From Paracoccaceae bacterium (lineage in GTDB: Bacteria > Pseudomonadota > Alphaproteobacteria > Rhodobacterales > Rhodobacteraceae), in contig JAJEBQ010000003.1 of assembly GCA_022822495.1 (NCBI GenBank), forward strand, positions 29,066-93,065: DNA of 64,000 nt. The letters are read 5' to 3'. Numbering within the stretch: the first letter of the stretch is position 1; each line of letters opens with the position of its first letter. Under the pieces are notes generated by a model. It ran no database searches. It was not told where the DNA came from and saw only the letters and a program-made list of their open reading frames with translations. Shown here in pieces: positions 35,206-45,066 of this stretch. A program made the translations under genes and the position numbers.

Positions 35206-35635
35206 AATGAATTTATTAATACGTTTGATATAAATTAGTCTCTATCCTTTACAGGATTGGCGGTAAAATTTCCTTAACATTTACACTTGCAGTAATTTCT
35301 TACAAGAAGTGCTTCCCCGAAATAGACCAGGAGTTGATATAGTACGACAAACAAGTAGAAAAACGAAATCTTCAATTTTTTTTGCTATAAGACTATGTAG
35401 TGGTTGCAGCTTCTTATTTCATAGTATAGATCTCAATAACTATCGGATTGAAGTCATGGGAGGGGGTATAGAAGCACAACCTATGAGATCAAGACAATAG
35501 ACGAACCCTGAACAAGGTTGCCAATGAGACTGGAGGGAGGTGAACCGGCTGAATTGATGATTCCAAATAAAGTAAGGGAATACAAAATTGGAACAATGGC
35601 TCATACGTCCATGAAGTCAGGGATATTAACTCTAA
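35206..35635. other. Intergenic region between ubiE and mutM
   Basis: Divergent promoter region, 430 bp, with no clear promoter elements and no coding frame that I would support. It holds a purine-rich stretch (near 35455-35550) in its right half. Confidence 0.4.
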
Positions 35636-36484
35636 ATGCCTGAGCTTCCAGAGGTAGAAACTGTCCGTGAGGGCTTAAAACTGTATCTTGAAGGGCAAAC
35701 TATTGCCAAGGTAGACATTTTTACCTCAAAATTAAGGTGGATGTTACCGACCCATCTGGCCCAATCCTTATCGGAACAAACGATCACCGCGATATCACGA
35801 AGGGGAAAGTACCTGCTTTTGGAAGTGTCAAATGGGAATTATCTGATCATCCATTTGGGAATGTCAGGTAGTTTCGCAATCCACTCAACCCATGGGTTCC
35901 CGCATTATATAAGCGAAAAACGACATCAACATGATCATGTTGTTTTTCACTTGCTGAATGGCACCGTGATTACATATAATGATCCCAGGAAATTCGGAAT
36001 GATGGATCTCGTAGCTGGACACAATTTGAGGACTTATCCTCGCCTGAAATTGCTTGGTATGGAACCCTTGGGCAATGGATTTGATGAGGTTTACCTTACC
36101 AAGCAACTGAAAAAACGCACATCCCCGGTAAAAAATGTTCTTCTGGATCAAAAGGTCATAGCTGGTATAGGTAACATTTATGCCAGCGAATCCCTCTGGC
36201 GAGCAGGAATTTCACCAATGCAGAAAGCAAACAGGGTCACACACAAAAAGGTTGGAAATCTCGTAATTGCCATTCGTGAAGTTCTGAACGATGCGATCAA
36301 ATCGGGAGGGTCTACCTTGAGGAATTACCGTAGTATTGCGGGAAATCTTGGTTATTTCCAACATCAGTTCAGTGTTTATGATCAAGAAGGCAAACCCTGC
36401 AAAACGCCAAATTGCACGAGTCTGATCAAGAGGATTGTGCAAACGGGAAGATCAACATTTTATTGTCCTTCTTGTCAAAAATAG
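35636..36484 (+). CDS. mutM: Formamidopyrimidine-DNA glycosylase
   Basis: Removes 8-oxoguanine and ring-opened purines, then cleaves at the abasic site. The N-terminus MPELPEVETVREGL has the catalytic Pro2 and Glu3. KYLLLEVSNGNYLIIHLGMSG and NDPRKFGMMDL are conserved, and LDQKVIAGIGNIYASE forms the helix-two-turns-helix. The zinc finger has CKTPNC and YCPSC at the C-terminus. 282 residues, complete. It is followed by an enoyl-CoA hydratase after 508 bp, a neighbour found next to it in many alphaproteobacteria. Confidence 0.97.
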   Translation: MPELPEVETVREGLKLYLEGQTIAKVDIFTSKLRWMLPTHLAQSLSEQTITAISRRGKYLLLEVSNGNYLIIHLGMSGSFAIHSTHGFPHYISEKRHQHDHVVFHLLNGTVITYNDPRKFGMMDLVAGHNLRTYPRLKLLGMEPLGNGFDEVYLTKQLKKRTSPVKNVLLDQKVIAGIGNIYASESLWRAGISPMQKANRVTHKKVGNLVIAIREVLNDAIKSGGSTLRNYRSIAGNLGYFQHQFSVYDQEGKPCKTPNCTSLIKRIVQTGRSTFYCPSCQK

Positions 36485-36992
36485 TTTGACTGAAAGCAGC
36501 GATGTAAATGGCCATAATATCAAAACCCCAATCATCTTGATATAGGGTTGGCTTTGAGCACCAAAACAAAAAGAGCCTACGCAGTCAAACCAGGTCAAAT
36601 TTATGATCGCTTATCGTGTCATAATGATACAAAAACAGATTTGGCAGACATGCTGGAATTTACATCTAACGAGCTATTCCACTTCAGTTGGTGTGATATA
36701 GTCTGTTAGGAATCCTGTACCCAAAGGCTAATGATCCTCTCGGTAAGTTGTATCCAGGGGGCATAAAGGTTAGTCTACCAAATTCAGATCATCCTCAAAC
36801 ATCCCTCCTATATACGATAGAGCTTTCTTGGAGAGAATTATTGCATCCAAATATTGTGGGGTGAGAAGTAATACTTTGAATTGTTTGGCTTGGCAGGTTA
36901 CTTATATTGATACCTAAGATTATATTAAGAAACGGTATTCCTGTCAGAACCAGGACCCGTAAAATTGACCTAGGACATTGGAGGATAGAACC
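36485..36992. other. Intergenic region between mutM and enoyl-CoA hydratase
   Basis: About 500 bp, unusually long for this gene pair. No coding frame or RNA gene supported. The GGAGG at 36981-36985 belongs to the following gene. Confidence 0.4.
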
Positions 36993-37766
36993 ATGGCTTA
37001 CGAAAACATAATTGTCGAAACCAGGGGACAAGTAGGGGTTGTTTCTCTTTCTGCAGGCAAATTGAATCCATTAAGCAAAAAATTGCTCCAGGAATTGATA
37101 GAGGCAATACATAACTTTGAAACAGACAACAGTATTCTTTGCATCGTTATCTTTGGTAATGATGAAGTTTTCTGTGCAGGAGCCAATATCAAGGAGTTCG
37201 CCGACGAAAACTTTGTCGATATGTTTTCCCAAAACAGATTTGGTGAAGAGACGGAAGCCTTTCGTAATTGCCGGAAACCAATCATAGCCGGTGTCAATGG
37301 CTATGCACTTGGGGGTGGGTGTGAATTAGCCATGAGTTGCGACATGATTATTGCGGCAGAATCTGCTCAGTTTGGCCAACCTGAAATTCTCCTCGGACTC
37401 ATGCCTGGTCTGGGGGGTTCCCAAAGAATGACCAGAGCTATTGGAAAGGCGAAATCCATGGAAATGCATCTGACGGGAAGCAGATTGACGGCCATGGAAG
37501 CTGATCAGGCTGGTTTGGTTTCCAGAGTGGTCCCTGATGCTGATCTTAAAGCGGAAACGATGGCATTGGCCAACAAGATAACGGAACAGGCTCCGTTGGC
37601 TGTAATGGCAATAAAGGAAGCCATTAACAAGGCGGAGGAACTTCCCTTAAGTGAGGGGTTGTTACTCGAAAGAAGGTTGTTTCATGCCTTATTTGCAACA
37701 GAAGATAAAAATGAGGGTGTGCGCGCCTTTATCGAAAAAAGAAAGCCTGAGTTCAAAGGCAATTGA
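36993..37766 (+). CDS. Enoyl-CoA hydratase/isomerase family protein
   Basis: Crotonase-fold enzyme, probably hydrating 2-enoyl-CoA in beta-oxidation. FGNDEVFCAGANIKEFAD gives the first oxyanion-hole segment and AGVNGYALGGGCELAMSCDMI the second; FGQPEILLGLMPGLGGSQRM carries the catalytic Glu region. 257 residues. The ATG at 36993 has GGAGG 7 bases upstream; the TTG at 36978 is discarded. In relatives this gene stands between mutM and rpsT-dnaA; here copA follows instead. Confidence 0.93.
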   Translation: MAYENIIVETRGQVGVVSLSAGKLNPLSKKLLQELIEAIHNFETDNSILCIVIFGNDEVFCAGANIKEFADENFVDMFSQNRFGEETEAFRNCRKPIIAGVNGYALGGGCELAMSCDMIIAAESAQFGQPEILLGLMPGLGGSQRMTRAIGKAKSMEMHLTGSRLTAMEADQAGLVSRVVPDADLKAETMALANKITEQAPLAVMAIKEAINKAEELPLSEGLLLERRLFHALFATEDKNEGVRAFIEKRKPEFKGN

Positions 37767-37784
37767 TATACATTATCACTTGCA

Positions 37785-37871
37785 ATGGCTCACAAGTCTT
37801 GCAAGGTCAGGCAACCTCCTGATACGAATAAGGGTTTTGAGTTTGCAATAACGACCATAGATTGGCTATAA
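37785..37871 (+). pseudogene. Possible rpsT-like 5' remnant
   Basis: A 28-codon frame starting MAHKSCKVRQPPDTNKG. The first ten residues recall the start of ribosomal protein S20 (MANHKSAKKRIRQ-like) with a short deletion, and rpsT is expected at exactly this place after the enoyl-CoA hydratase in alphaproteobacteria. The rest does not match. It may be chance. The functional rpsT would have to be elsewhere. Confidence 0.2.
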
Positions 37872-37925
37872 AGGACCTTTGGAATGAGGGCAAAAGCCGT
37901 ATAACTGGATTTATAGGCTGCACAA

Positions 37926-40307
37926 ATGAGTACCCAGAATATTAGTTTGCCGATTGTGGGTATGAATTGTTCTGCCTGTGCATCCAGGCTAGAGAAATCT
38001 CTCCATAAGATGGAAACAGTGGTTTCGGCATCTGTAAACTTTGCCCTCGAGAAGGCAATTCTTGAACTCAAGACCGAAACACCCCTCGAAACGATTCTTA
38101 AGCAGGTCAGGCTAACAGGTTTTGAAGTTGCAACCGAAACCCATAAGTTTACTTTATCAGGCTCAACTTCACCGCGAGCAACCAAAGACCTGATCAATAC
38201 CCTTAAGGCTACGAAAGGTGTAATAGATGTATCATCTTCAACAGCAGAAATGACTGTTGTAGGTGTCGCTAAACTAATCAACAAAAAGCAACTTTTGGAA
38301 ATAGCTTGCGGTTCAGGCCTATCCGAAGCAGTACCTGACAGAAGGCAAAATAAAATCGAACTTTCTTTGAAATCATGGAATATCGCATTTGTTAAGGTTG
38401 TGTGTGGTCTCATTCTAACGTTCCCTTTTTTCGTGATGATGGTGTTCAATCATCTTGAGATTGACTGGGGTGATGCGATATGGTTTCCGCCGATTGTTCA
38501 AGGGATATTGGCATCAATCATTCTGATTTTTCTTGGAGGAAATTTCTTCAAGGGGTCATATTTTGCGCTTCGGAACAGAAGTGCCAACATGGAAGTTTTG
38601 GTGGTGTTGGGATCAACCGTGGCATGTGTCTTCAGTTGGTACCAGCTTTTTACTTCGGCCCAGGCCGAACACTATTTTGAGACAACTGCCTTTATCATAA
38701 CCTTTGTCCTGATAGGAAAATACCTTGAGAACCGTGCCAAGACCAGAGTGGCTGACGCCATAAGTGACTTGATGGCTTTACAACCTGACAAGGCTTTGCT
38801 GGTTCTGAAGAATGGAGAAACAAGAGAGTTGCCTGTTGAAAATATTCGGGTGGGTGATGTTTTGCTCTGTAAGGCGGGTCAACAAATACCTGTTGATGGG
38901 TTGGTCACCAAAGGTTCATCGGAGGTTGATGAGGCGATGATTTCAGGTGAAAGCCTGCCTGTACTAAAATCTAAAGGTGATAGGGTAACTGCGGGATCAA
39001 TCACTTGTGATGGTTTGATTCACGTTGAGGCCCAGGCCATTGGTGAGGAGGCCACATTGGCCAAAATGATCAGGTTCATTGAGGAAGCCCATGCAAGAAA
39101 GGCTAAAATTTACCCCCTCGTGGATAAAATCAGCAATATTTTTGTACCCGCCGTTTTATTATTGGCTTTGTTTTCACTGATATTCTGGTTTGTTGCAGGT
39201 GCAGGATTTGAAAATTCCTTGATAAATGGGGTATCTGTACTTGTCATTGCCTGCCCCTGTGCCCTTGGCTTGGCAACCCCAACGGCGATCATGGCAGGAA
39301 CCAGTCTGGCTGCAAAAAATGGTATTCTGATCAGGGATAGTGAAACCTTGCAAAAAGTCCGGTCCTTGACGCATGTCATTTTCGATAAAACGGGAACCCT
39401 GACGACTGGCCATCCAAAGGTTGAAAAGGCGATGAGCGTTTCAAACGACTATAGTGTCAGCCAAATAATCGCAATCGCTGCGTCTCTCCAGCAAGGTAGT
39501 CAGCATCCAATTGCCGTAGCTATTCAAAATGAAGCTGATAACCGTCAATGCTCGCTTCAGGAGATAGAAAACTTTCGAAATCATGTTGGGTTGGGAGTGG
39601 AAGGAGAATTGTCCAACAGCAGATATCTGCTGGGGAGCACGAACTTGTTCAGAAAGTTCGGGTTTGAGGTTGATTCCAAACAATTCGATGATTGGTATCC
39701 ACAGGTAATTTTAGGAAAATTTGAAGATAGTGGTGTGACTATACTCGGAGGCATGACTATTCATGATGAGATTAGACCACATTCATCAGAGGGGGTTAAG
39801 CTGCTTAAGGATGAGGGGTTGGAGGTAATGATTTTGTCAGGGGATAAAGCAGGTATAGTTCAAAGAATTGCTCAACTTACCGGAATAAGGAACTACAGGG
39901 GTAATGCTGACCCCGTTGCAAAAATAAAGGAGATTGAACAGTTAGGCGATGAAGGTCACCTGGTTGGGATGGTTGGCGATGGTATTAACGATTCGCCGGC
40001 CCTTGCCCATGCCCATGTGGGAATTGCCATGGGGTCAGGAGCAGATGTTGCCATGAACAGTTCAGGTATCATTTTGATGAAACCAGATCCCAGATTGGTT
40101 GCCAGTTCGATTGCCATCAGCAGATTAACCTTCCGAAAGATCAAACAGAATTTGTTTTGGGCCTTTATTTATAATGTTGTTGCACTACCACTGGCAGCTT
40201 TGGGATTTCTAAATCCAGGTTTGGCTGCTGGGGCTATGGCCTTGTCTAGTTTGAGTGTTGTATCAAATTCACTCCTTTTGAAATTATGGCAGAGAAAGTA
40301 CCTATGA
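37926..40307 (+). CDS. copA: Copper-translocating P1B-type ATPase
   Basis: Exports Cu+ from the cytoplasm. The N-terminal HMA domain has GMNCSACASRLEK with Cys15 and Cys18. A second HMA-like region (about residues 78-140) lacks the CxxC motif. Membrane helix 6 has the copper-binding Cys-Pro-Cys in VLVIACPCALGLATPTA near residue 440, the phosphorylated Asp is in FDKTGTLTTG near 486, and VGDGINDSPALAHA lies near 683. The length (793 residues) is normal. No CueR or CopZ is adjacent. It follows the enoyl-CoA hydratase after 160 bp and probably has its own promoter. Confidence 0.96.
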   Translation: MSTQNISLPIVGMNCSACASRLEKSLHKMETVVSASVNFALEKAILELKTETPLETILKQVRLTGFEVATETHKFTLSGSTSPRATKDLINTLKATKGVIDVSSSTAEMTVVGVAKLINKKQLLEIACGSGLSEAVPDRRQNKIELSLKSWNIAFVKVVCGLILTFPFFVMMVFNHLEIDWGDAIWFPPIVQGILASIILIFLGGNFFKGSYFALRNRSANMEVLVVLGSTVACVFSWYQLFTSAQAEHYFETTAFIITFVLIGKYLENRAKTRVADAISDLMALQPDKALLVLKNGETRELPVENIRVGDVLLCKAGQQIPVDGLVTKGSSEVDEAMISGESLPVLKSKGDRVTAGSITCDGLIHVEAQAIGEEATLAKMIRFIEEAHARKAKIYPLVDKISNIFVPAVLLLALFSLIFWFVAGAGFENSLINGVSVLVIACPCALGLATPTAIMAGTSLAAKNGILIRDSETLQKVRSLTHVIFDKTGTLTTGHPKVEKAMSVSNDYSVSQIIAIAASLQQGSQHPIAVAIQNEADNRQCSLQEIENFRNHVGLGVEGELSNSRYLLGSTNLFRKFGFEVDSKQFDDWYPQVILGKFEDSGVTILGGMTIHDEIRPHSSEGVKLLKDEGLEVMILSGDKAGIVQRIAQLTGIRNYRGNADPVAKIKEIEQLGDEGHLVGMVGDGINDSPALAHAHVGIAMGSGADVAMNSSGIILMKPDPRLVASSIAISRLTFRKIKQNLFWAFIYNVVALPLAALGFLNPGLAAGAMALSSLSVVSNSLLLKLWQRKYL

Positions 40308-40420
40308 TGTTCGGAAAGTTAAATGAGGCCTACCACAATTATGTTGGGAAATTATAAAAATTAATCTATTACCAAGTTCTTGACGAGTAAACTGCTAGGA
40401 AATTATTTTCGGAGCTATTG

Positions 40421-42697
40421 ATGAATATTGAAAAGGAAACCCCTCCCCTCAAAAAGGCTGCCTTGCGTTACCACGAGTTCCCAAAACCAGGGAAGTTGGA
40501 AATAAGACCAACGAAGCCAATGACTACGGGCCGAGACCTGTCTCTTGCCTATTCACCAGGGGTTGCCGAAGCGTGCCTGGAAATCAAGAATGATGCCATG
40601 AAAGCTGCCCAATACACAGCCCGAAGCAACCTTGTGGCTGTTGTTTCCAATGGGACTGCCGTCCTGGGGCTGGGAAATATTGGGGCACGAGCCGCAAAAC
40701 CGGTGATGGAGGGGAAAGCTGTTCTATTCAAGAAATTTGCTAACCTGGATTGCTTTGATATTGAGATTAACGAGACTGATCCCAAGACACTCGCGGAAAC
40801 GATCATCAAATTGGAGCCAACGTTCGGGGCTATCAATCTGGAAGATATTAAGGCACCGGACTGTTTTGAGGTCGAAAAGTTATGCATTGAAAACATGAGC
40901 ATCCCTGTTTTCCACGATGATCAGCACGGTACGGCAATCGTCGTTGCGGCAGCAACAATTAATGCCTTGATTGTATCCAAAAAGAATATTGATACTTTGA
41001 AGATCGTCGCTTTGGGGGCAGGGGCAGCAGGCATTGCTTGCTTGGATATGCTCATTGCCTTGGGTGCCCGAAGAGAAAACATCTTCCTGTGCGATAGTAA
41101 AGGACTGGTTACCACGAATCGGGAAGATTTGACCCCTGAGAAAAAGAGATATGCCCTGACATCATCAAAGACCTCACTTGAAGAAGTCATGGTAGGCGCG
41201 GATTTTTTCCTTGGTCTTTCGGGACCCAATCTTGTTACCAAGAACATGATCAAGAGTATGGCCAGCCAACCCATGGTGTTTACCTTGGCTAATCCGGACC
41301 CGGAGATCTGGCCAAATGAAGTTCTGGAAACTGCACCTGATGCCTTGATTACAACCGGAAGGTCAGATTATCCCAACCAGGTAAACAATGTCCTCTGTTT
41401 CCCCTTTATTTTCAGAGGCGCCATGGATGTTGGAGCCACAGCCATCAATTACGATATGAAACTGGCCTGTGCCGAAGCTATAGCCAAACTGGCCCGAACA
41501 ACAACCTCTGAGGAAGTAGGCTTGGCTTATACGGGGGAAAGTTTGACCTTCGGACCTGATTATCTGATCCCCAAGCCTTTTGACCCTCGGTTACTTTCGC
41601 ATGTGGCAAGCGCTGTTGCCCATTCTGCCGTTATTTCTGGTGTTGCAACTCGTCCGAGGGATATTGAGGAGTACAAGACGCATCTCAAAAGCCAGGTCTA
41701 TAAATCCAGCATGATTATGCGTCCCGTATTTGAGGTAGCCCGAACAGGTAAAAGACGAGTTGCTTTTGCCGAAGGTGAGGACCAAAGAGTGCTTTATGCG
41801 GCGCAAATCTTGAAGGAAGAACTGAACAGTAAGCCCATCTTGGTTGGACGGCCGGATGTTATTGCCCAGCGAATTGAAAGGGCGGGATTATCATTGGTAC
41901 CGGACAGGGATTTCGAAATTGTCAATCCTTTGAGTGATCACAGATATCCAGAGTACTGGGGTGGTTATCATGACTTGGTAAGCAGGAAGGGAGTTTCACC
42001 CTTTTTGGCAAGAACCATTGTCCGGTCAAATTCGACTGTAATTTCAGCCCTGATGGTCCACCGGGGAGAAGCTGAAAGCATGATTTGCGGATCAGAAGGC
42101 CAGTATTTGTGGCACCTGAAGTATATTGATCAAATTTTGGCAAAGGATGGTTTGTCACCTATAGGTGCCATATCGCTGATTATATTTGATGGTGGTGTGT
42201 TATTTATTGCCGATACTCATGTTCATACTGATCCGACTGCCGGGGAAATTTGTGAAACCGTCATCGCCGCTGCCAGACATGTTCGAAGATTTGGCATTGA
42301 ACCTAAAATAGCGATTTGTTCTGACTCGCAATTCGGCAATTTGGATAGCCATTCAGGCCGTCTGAGCCGGGATGCTCTTGATCTCCTTGATCAACAACAA
42401 TTGGATTTTGAATACGAAGGAGAGATGAATACGGATACCGCTCTCAATGAAGAATTAAGGCGGGATATACTGCCGAATTCGAGGCTTTCCGGCAAGGCCA
42501 ATACGTTGATTTATTCCAGTACCGTTGGTGCCGGGGCGGCCCGTAATCTCTTGAAGAGTGTCTCGGGGGGGATTGAGGTCGGTCCCATTTTGATGGGGAT
42601 GGGCAACAAATCCCATATTGTAACTCCTGCGGTTACCGCAAGAGGTTTATATAACATCGCCTCGTTGGCGATGATGCCTGTAGCCAGTTATGGCTGA
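40421..42697 (+). CDS. maeB: NADP-dependent malic enzyme with phosphotransacetylase-like domain
   Basis: Decarboxylates malate to pyruvate, making NADPH. The N-terminal half is the malic enzyme: [20 protein letters not shown], then [14 protein letters not shown] and the NAD(P) loop [14 protein letters not shown]. The C-terminal half (about residue 430 on) is a phosphotransacetylase-like domain, starting [28 protein letters not shown], which acts as an acetyl-CoA-sensitive regulatory part. 758 residues, as in MaeB. The ATG at 40421 with GGAG at 40411 is used. It overlaps uraH by 8 bp, an unusual pairing. Confidence 0.96.
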   Translation: MNIEKETPPLKKAALRYHEFPKPGKLEIRPTKPMTTGRDLSLAYSPGVAEACLEIKNDAMKAAQYTARSNLVAVVSNGTAVLGLGNIGARAAKPVMEGKAVLFKKFANLDCFDIEINETDPKTLAETIIKLEPTFGAINLEDIKAPDCFEVEKLCIENMSIPVFHDDQHGTAIVVAAATINALIVSKKNIDTLKIVALGAGAAGIACLDMLIALGARRENIFLCDSKGLVTTNREDLTPEKKRYALTSSKTSLEEVMVGADFFLGLSGPNLVTKNMIKSMASQPMVFTLANPDPEIWPNEVLETAPDALITTGRSDYPNQVNNVLCFPFIFRGAMDVGATAINYDMKLACAEAIAKLARTTTSEEVGLAYTGESLTFGPDYLIPKPFDPRLLSHVASAVAHSAVISGVATRPRDIEEYKTHLKSQVYKSSMIMRPVFEVARTGKRRVAFAEGEDQRVLYAAQILKEELNSKPILVGRPDVIAQRIERAGLSLVPDRDFEIVNPLSDHRYPEYWGGYHDLVSRKGVSPFLARTIVRSNSTVISALMVHRGEAESMICGSEGQYLWHLKYIDQILAKDGLSPIGAISLIIFDGGVLFIADTHVHTDPTAGEICETVIAAARHVRRFGIEPKIAICSDSQFGNLDSHSGRLSRDALDLLDQQQLDFEYEGEMNTDTALNEELRRDILPNSRLSGKANTLIYSSTVGAGAARNLLKSVSGGIEVGPILMGMGNKSHIVTPAVTARGLYNIASLAMMPVASYG

Positions 42698-43079
42698 AAA
42701 TTCACATCCACCACGATACATTCAGAAAGGAAAGTCAGTGACAGGTTTTCTGACCACGCATGTTTTGGATACCGCCAAGGGTTGCCCTGCCGGCGGTTTG
42801 AAAATAGAATTATACCGCAAGACCAAAGGGAGATCAACACTTGTTCGGGAGATGGTTACCAACAGTGATGGTCGAACCGATGCGCCAATCATGACACAGG
42901 AAGAATTTGCATTGGGCGACTATGAGTTGATTTTTCATGTGGGGGATTATTTCAAAGACCAATCAACCGAAGGTTTTTACGACAAAATCCCCATTTGCTT
43001 CAATCTAAAGGAAAACACACATTATCATGTACCTTTGCTGCTTGCGCCTTATGGCTATTCAACCTATCGAGGGAGTTGA
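42690..43079 (+). CDS. uraH: 5-Hydroxyisourate hydrolase
   Basis: Transthyretin-like enzyme that opens 5-hydroxyisourate, the product of urate oxidation, to OHCU. The signature FLTTHVLDTAKGCPAGG has the first catalytic His, and HYHVPLLLAPYGYSTYRGS ends with the invariant Tyr-Arg-Gly-Ser. 129 residues with a short N-terminal extension. It overlaps maeB and is followed by an ABC importer and PuuD, which makes its substrate. OHCU decarboxylase (UraD) is not in this window. Confidence 0.96.
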   Translation: MAENSHPPRYIQKGKSVTGFLTTHVLDTAKGCPAGGLKIELYRKTKGRSTLVREMVTNSDGRTDAPIMTQEEFALGDYELIFHVGDYFKDQSTEGFYDKIPICFNLKENTHYHVPLLLAPYGYSTYRGS

Positions 43080-43218
43080 TTACAAGCACCTTTATCCACA
43101 GGCATTTTCGGATGTACGCTATGCTTTTTTCTTATTGTTTCAAATTTTGTTGAATTCCAAACCTTTTAATTTATACTTGTTTTTTCATTCCTATTTTTTG
43201 GTTCTAAAGGAGGTGTTT

Positions 43219-44226
43219 ATGATTCATAGAACTTTAGCTTTCCTTGCGGTATGGTTTTTGACTGTTGGTATGGCAAGTGCCCAAACCGCAGTAAATTTTG
43301 CCCTTGATTGGAAATTTGAAGGGCCTAGTGGTGCCTATTTTTCAGCAGTTGATGAAGGTCACTTTGCAGATGAAGGTCTGGAGGTTGATATCTGGCCAGG
43401 TCAGGGTTCGCTAGATGCCATTCCGAAAGTTGCGACCGGTGCCGCTCAATTTGGGTTTGCTGATATCAATAGTCTGATCAAGTTTCTTGATCAAAACCAG
43501 GGGGCTCCCGTTATAGGTGTCATGATGGTTTATGACAAACCACCATTCGCTGTTGTCGGCAGAAAATCACTGGGAGTAGAAACGCCTAAAGACCTTGAAG
43601 GAAGAGTGTTGGGAGCACCGCCACCGGATGGTGCCTGGGCTCAATTCCCCGCGTTTGCATCAGCGAACAATCTGGACATGGATAAAATTGAAGTTGAACC
43701 TGTTGGTTTTCCAACCCGTGAGCCAAGTTTGGCCGAAGGTGTTGTCCACGCTATTACAGGGTTTTCGTTTTCAAGTTATCTGAATTTGGTCCGTCTGGGT
43801 GTACCGGAATCTGATATCACAACAATTCTAATGGCTGATCATGGTCTTCATCTTTATGGCAATGCCATCATTGTCAACACCGACTACGCAGCTGAAAATC
43901 CAGAGATCGTTAAAGGTTTTCTTCGTGCCATCATCAAGGGCTGGCAATCGGCACTTGCTGATCCTGCCAAAAGTGTTGACAGCATTGCCAAACGCAACCC
44001 GGCACTTGACAAGGATTTGGAAGTGTGGCGTTTGAATCTGGCTATTGATGCCAATGTCTATACCGATTATGTCATGACCATGGGTATGGGTAATGTTGAT
44101 ACCGACCGTTTTCAGTCCGCCATAGGACAATTGGCCGAAAATTACGAGTTCGCTAATGAGCCCAATCCATCATTGTATTTTACTGATGAGTATCTGGGTG
44201 ATGCAGAGAGCAGAATGATTAAGTAA
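43219..44226 (+). CDS. NitT/TauT-type ABC transporter substrate-binding protein
   Basis: Periplasmic binding protein of the NMT1/THI5-like family. A signal peptide covers residues 1-21 (AVWFLTVGMASA before the cleavage), and the mature part begins QTAVNFALDWKFEGPSGAYF, with LEVDIWPGQGSLDAIPKVATG and FGFADINSLIKFL following the family pattern. 335 residues. AAAGGAGGT is just upstream of the ATG at 43219; the longer frame is discarded. A strong hairpin follows the gene. Context (uraH before, PuuD after) suggests that the ligand is a purine such as urate or xanthine, or a breakdown product. This is inference. Confidence 0.88.
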   Translation: MIHRTLAFLAVWFLTVGMASAQTAVNFALDWKFEGPSGAYFSAVDEGHFADEGLEVDIWPGQGSLDAIPKVATGAAQFGFADINSLIKFLDQNQGAPVIGVMMVYDKPPFAVVGRKSLGVETPKDLEGRVLGAPPPDGAWAQFPAFASANNLDMDKIEVEPVGFPTREPSLAEGVVHAITGFSFSSYLNLVRLGVPESDITTILMADHGLHLYGNAIIVNTDYAAENPEIVKGFLRAIIKGWQSALADPAKSVDSIAKRNPALDKDLEVWRLNLAIDANVYTDYVMTMGMGNVDTDRFQSAIGQLAENYEFANEPNPSLYFTDEYLGDAESRMIK

Positions 44227-44233
44227 CTCCATT

Positions 44234-44270
44234 AAACATGGGTAGGTCTTGAATATACCTGCCCATGTTT
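44234..44270 (+). terminator. Stable intercistronic hairpin, attenuator or mRNA-stabilising stem
   Basis: Arms AAACATGGGTAGGT (44234-44247) and ACCTGCCCATGTTT (44257-44270), 14 bp with one G-U pair and a 9-nt loop. No T-run follows, so it is unlikely to be a full terminator. Placed between the binding-protein gene and the ATPase gene, it would allow higher levels of the binding protein by partial stop or 3'-end protection. Confidence 0.6.
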
Positions 44271-44283
44271 ACGAAAGGTCAAG

Positions 44284-45057
44284 ATGTCAGAGATTGAACT
44301 GCAGGAAGTTTCCCATGAGTTTCTTACGCCAGATGGGCCTTTCCCTGTCCTTGAGAAAATTAGTTTAAAGGTTCCCGAGGGGGCATTCACGTCTGTCGTT
44401 GGCCCTTCTGGCTGTGGCAAATCCACTCTTACAAGACTGATTTCTGGACTTATCAAGCCCACACAGGGTTCGATTAAACTGGGCGGGAGAGAGGTTACAG
44501 GCCCCATACCCACTGTGGGTATGGCTTTTCAGAACCCGGTTATGCTTGAGTGGCGAAGTGTGGTTAAGAACATAACACTGCCACTTGAAATTGTTGCCCC
44601 CAAAATGCCGGCAAAAGAACAGGAGGATCGTGCCAGAGAGTTACTAAAACTGGTTTCGCTGGAAGGGTACGAGGAAAACCGACCATCAGAGTTATCGGGA
44701 GGTATGCGACAGAGGGTATCCTTATGCCGCTCTCTGGTTCACCGACCGGAAGTCCTCATACTGGATGAGCCATTTGGGGCTTTGGACGCCTTCACCAGGG
44801 AAGAGTTGTGGCAAATCATGCATTCCCTGCGAGATGAAGAGCAAATAACCTGTCTGCTCATCACTCATGATCTGAGAGAATCTGTTTTTCTTTCCGATGA
44901 GGTGATCGTTTTATCAGACAGGCCGGCCAGAAATCAATACACAACCAAAATAGACCTGGGTTCTGAGCGAACCCTTGATGATCTTTATACTCCCCAAACC
45001 ACAGAACAACTTGCTGTTCTACGCCATCAGATTGAAGTAGCACAGGGACGGAAGTAA
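44284..45057 (+). CDS. NitT/TauT-type ABC transporter ATP-binding protein
   Basis: ATPase of the importer. Walker A GPSGCGKST is at residues 40-48, the signature LSGGMRQR at 137-144, and Walker B ILILDEPFGALDAF at 157-170, with the switch His in LLITHDLRES. 257 residues, SsuB/TauB-like. A ribosome site (AAAGGT) precedes the ATG. The permease gene begins 9 bp later. Confidence 0.94.
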   Translation: MSEIELQEVSHEFLTPDGPFPVLEKISLKVPEGAFTSVVGPSGCGKSTLTRLISGLIKPTQGSIKLGGREVTGPIPTVGMAFQNPVMLEWRSVVKNITLPLEIVAPKMPAKEQEDRARELLKLVSLEGYEENRPSELSGGMRQRVSLCRSLVHRPEVLILDEPFGALDAFTREELWQIMHSLRDEEQITCLLITHDLRESVFLSDEVIVLSDRPARNQYTTKIDLGSERTLDDLYTPQTTEQLAVLRHQIEVAQGRK

Positions 45058-45066
45058 GGACCAGCC

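Noticed and set aside
44234..44270. Rho-independent terminator
   Set aside because: No T-run follows and the ATPase gene of the same transporter begins 14 bp later, so a partial or stabilising hairpin is more likely.
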